6,837 nt of DNA, taken from positions 1 to 6,837 of the forward strand of contig CALMZT010000726.1 of assembly GCA_937870805.1 (NCBI GenBank). The letters run 5' to 3'. Within the stretch, counting starts at the first letter, position 1. Every line of letters begins with the position of its first letter. A program made the position numbers and the translations under genes. Positions 6,123 to 6,837 of the stretch are shown piece by piece. This DNA is from an uncultured Chloroflexota bacterium (GTDB lineage: Bacteria > Chloroflexota > Anaerolineae > Aggregatilineales > Phototrophicaceae). A model generated the notes under the pieces. The model was not told the origin of the DNA. It did not search any database and saw only the letters and a list, made by a program, of their open reading frames with translations.

Positions 6123-6837
6123 TTACTGCGCTGCCACTTCGAATGGCGGGTCTTCGGGTACGTAATTTGTCCAGACATTCGGGTAAGTCGCCACAGAAAC
6201 GCCTTCTGCCGTTTTGCGCTGTTCTAACCACGCATCAAAAGCCTTCTGACGCGCCTGATCAAGCGTACTTTGATCTAGTTCTCGTTCCTCGCGTGCCATA
6301 ACTTGCATAATATGGTAGCCGAACTCCGATTGCACAGGACCCACAATCGCGCCGATTGCCGCATCACGCGCGGCAGCCGCAAAGGGATCGACGTAACTAG
6401 TCACGTATGGCGAGATGGGTGCCCAGTCAAGATTGCCGCCCTGCGCACCTGAACCTGTATCGGTAGAGATCGCACGTGCCAAATCAGCGAAAGACTCCCC
6501 TGCGTTCAAAGAAGCAATGACTTGATTTGCCTCTTCTTCAGTAGCCACGAGAATATGGCGAATGTTGGCATAGGTAGCTGTCTCTCCGACACCGCAGACG
6601 GCTTCGCACAGGGTTTTGCGCAGCGCCTGTGTACGGAAAAATTCATAGATGTCCGCATACGTCATTCCCGTTTGCACGGTAATCAACTCATAGAATCTGT
6701 TCAATGAGCCATTGAATTCCTCAATGCGTTGATTATCAGTCTGCGTCGGCGTGGCGGGCAGGGTCGGCAGCACGCCGTAGCGGCCCTCGACGACCAGCCG
6801 GCCTGGGCGCCGGGCGTCAAACAAGTCGCGCTGGCCG
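6123..6837 (-). CDS. Parvulin-type peptidyl-prolyl cis-trans isomerase (PpiC/SurA/PrsA-like), N-terminus outside window
   Basis: Open from the right edge, giving 237 visible residues that begin GQRDLFDARR. A PPIC rotamase domain spans about residues 90-185: YANIRHILV with His94, an ADLARAISTD segment, GGNLDW (a variant of the usual GGDLGW), VGPVQSEFGYHIMQV with His175. It catalyses proline isomerisation in exported proteins and acts as an extracytoplasmic foldase. A SurA_N-like helical region precedes the domain and should be matched by a signal or lipoprotein anchor beyond the edge, which cannot be seen. The C-terminal tail (RQKAFDAWLEQRKTAEGVSV) is typical of bacterial foldases. Two cysteines (LCEAVC, residues 77 and 81) lie just before the domain. 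A TTG codon at 6824 exists but is not the start, because the frame continues through the edge. Transcription ends at 6073-6110. Confidence 0.9.
   Translation of the reverse strand, partial: GQRDLFDARRPGRLVVEGRYGVLPTLPATPTQTDNQRIEEFNGSLNRFYELITVQTGMTYADIYEFFRTQALRKTLCEAVCGVGETATYANIRHILVATEEEANQVIASLNAGESFADLARAISTDTGSGAQGGNLDWAPISPYVTSYVDPFAAAARDAAIGAIVGPVQSEFGYHIMQVMAREERELDQSTLDQARQKAFDAWLEQRKTAEGVSVATYPNVWTNYVPEDPPFEVAAQ

Noticed and set aside
5732..6301. Plus-strand open frame of 189 codons, including a later ATG at 5810 that gives MKTVFVLPIIF and a cysteine-rich stretch
   Set aside because: It runs antisense through the isomerase terminator and some 180 nt of its coding end. Its Cys-rich part comes from the TGC-rich hairpin repeat, and differences between the repeat copies change amino acids while keeping base pairing. 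GAGGGG abuts the ATG with no spacing. No family is recognisable.

Overview
The window is about 50-55% GC and carries a compact bacterial gene set. The closest known layout is the actinobacterial fhaA-fhaB-pstP-rodA-pbpA cell-envelope operon. Here the order on the minus strand is FhaA-like, FhaB-like, S-methyl-5'-thioadenosine phosphorylase (MTAP), FtsW/RodA and a class B PBP-like protein. The gene content and style would fit a Chloroflexota (Anaerolineae-like) genome. That placement is an inference from protein style and synteny and has not been tested by database search.

Layout: (1) positions 1-35 hold the last codons of a plus-strand gene, followed by a complete plus-strand PHP-domain phosphoesterase gene (77-757). 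(2) Positions 754-5638 hold a tight five-gene minus-strand operon with junctions of 1 nt gap, 12 nt gap, 4 nt overlap and 1 nt gap. It converges on the PHP gene, and the two stop codons lie in the same TTAA. (3) Positions 5639-6122 are non-coding. They contain two good minus-strand promoters for the operon, a hairpin-rich tandem repeat, and the intrinsic terminator of the next gene. (4) Positions 6123-6837 hold the C-terminal part of a minus-strand parvulin-type (PpiC/SurA/PrsA-like) peptidyl-prolyl isomerase that runs off the right edge.

How the genes may work together: FtsW/RodA proteins polymerise glycan strands from lipid II, and their class B PBP partner normally cross-links them. The two FHA proteins would bind phosphothreonine partners and couple the machinery to Ser/Thr-kinase signalling. 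No kinase or phosphatase gene is in the window, and the place of the PstP phosphatase is taken by a methionine-salvage enzyme. The secreted isomerase upstream is a plausible envelope-folding neighbour.

The most striking point is that the PBP has lost all three transpeptidase motifs (SxxK to GMLQ, SxN to GCP, KTG to QAA). The reading frame is intact, the structural context around each motif is well kept, and the neighbouring FtsW keeps its key Asp. This looks like a pseudoenzyme partner of an active-looking glycan polymerase. Two further points deserve attention: a promoter whose -10 box (TATAAT) lies 6 nt before the fhaA ATG, predicting a leaderless mRNA, and a pair of 48-bp-spaced hairpins with a compensatory base-pair change, one arm of which can also pair with an upstream 11-bp arm.
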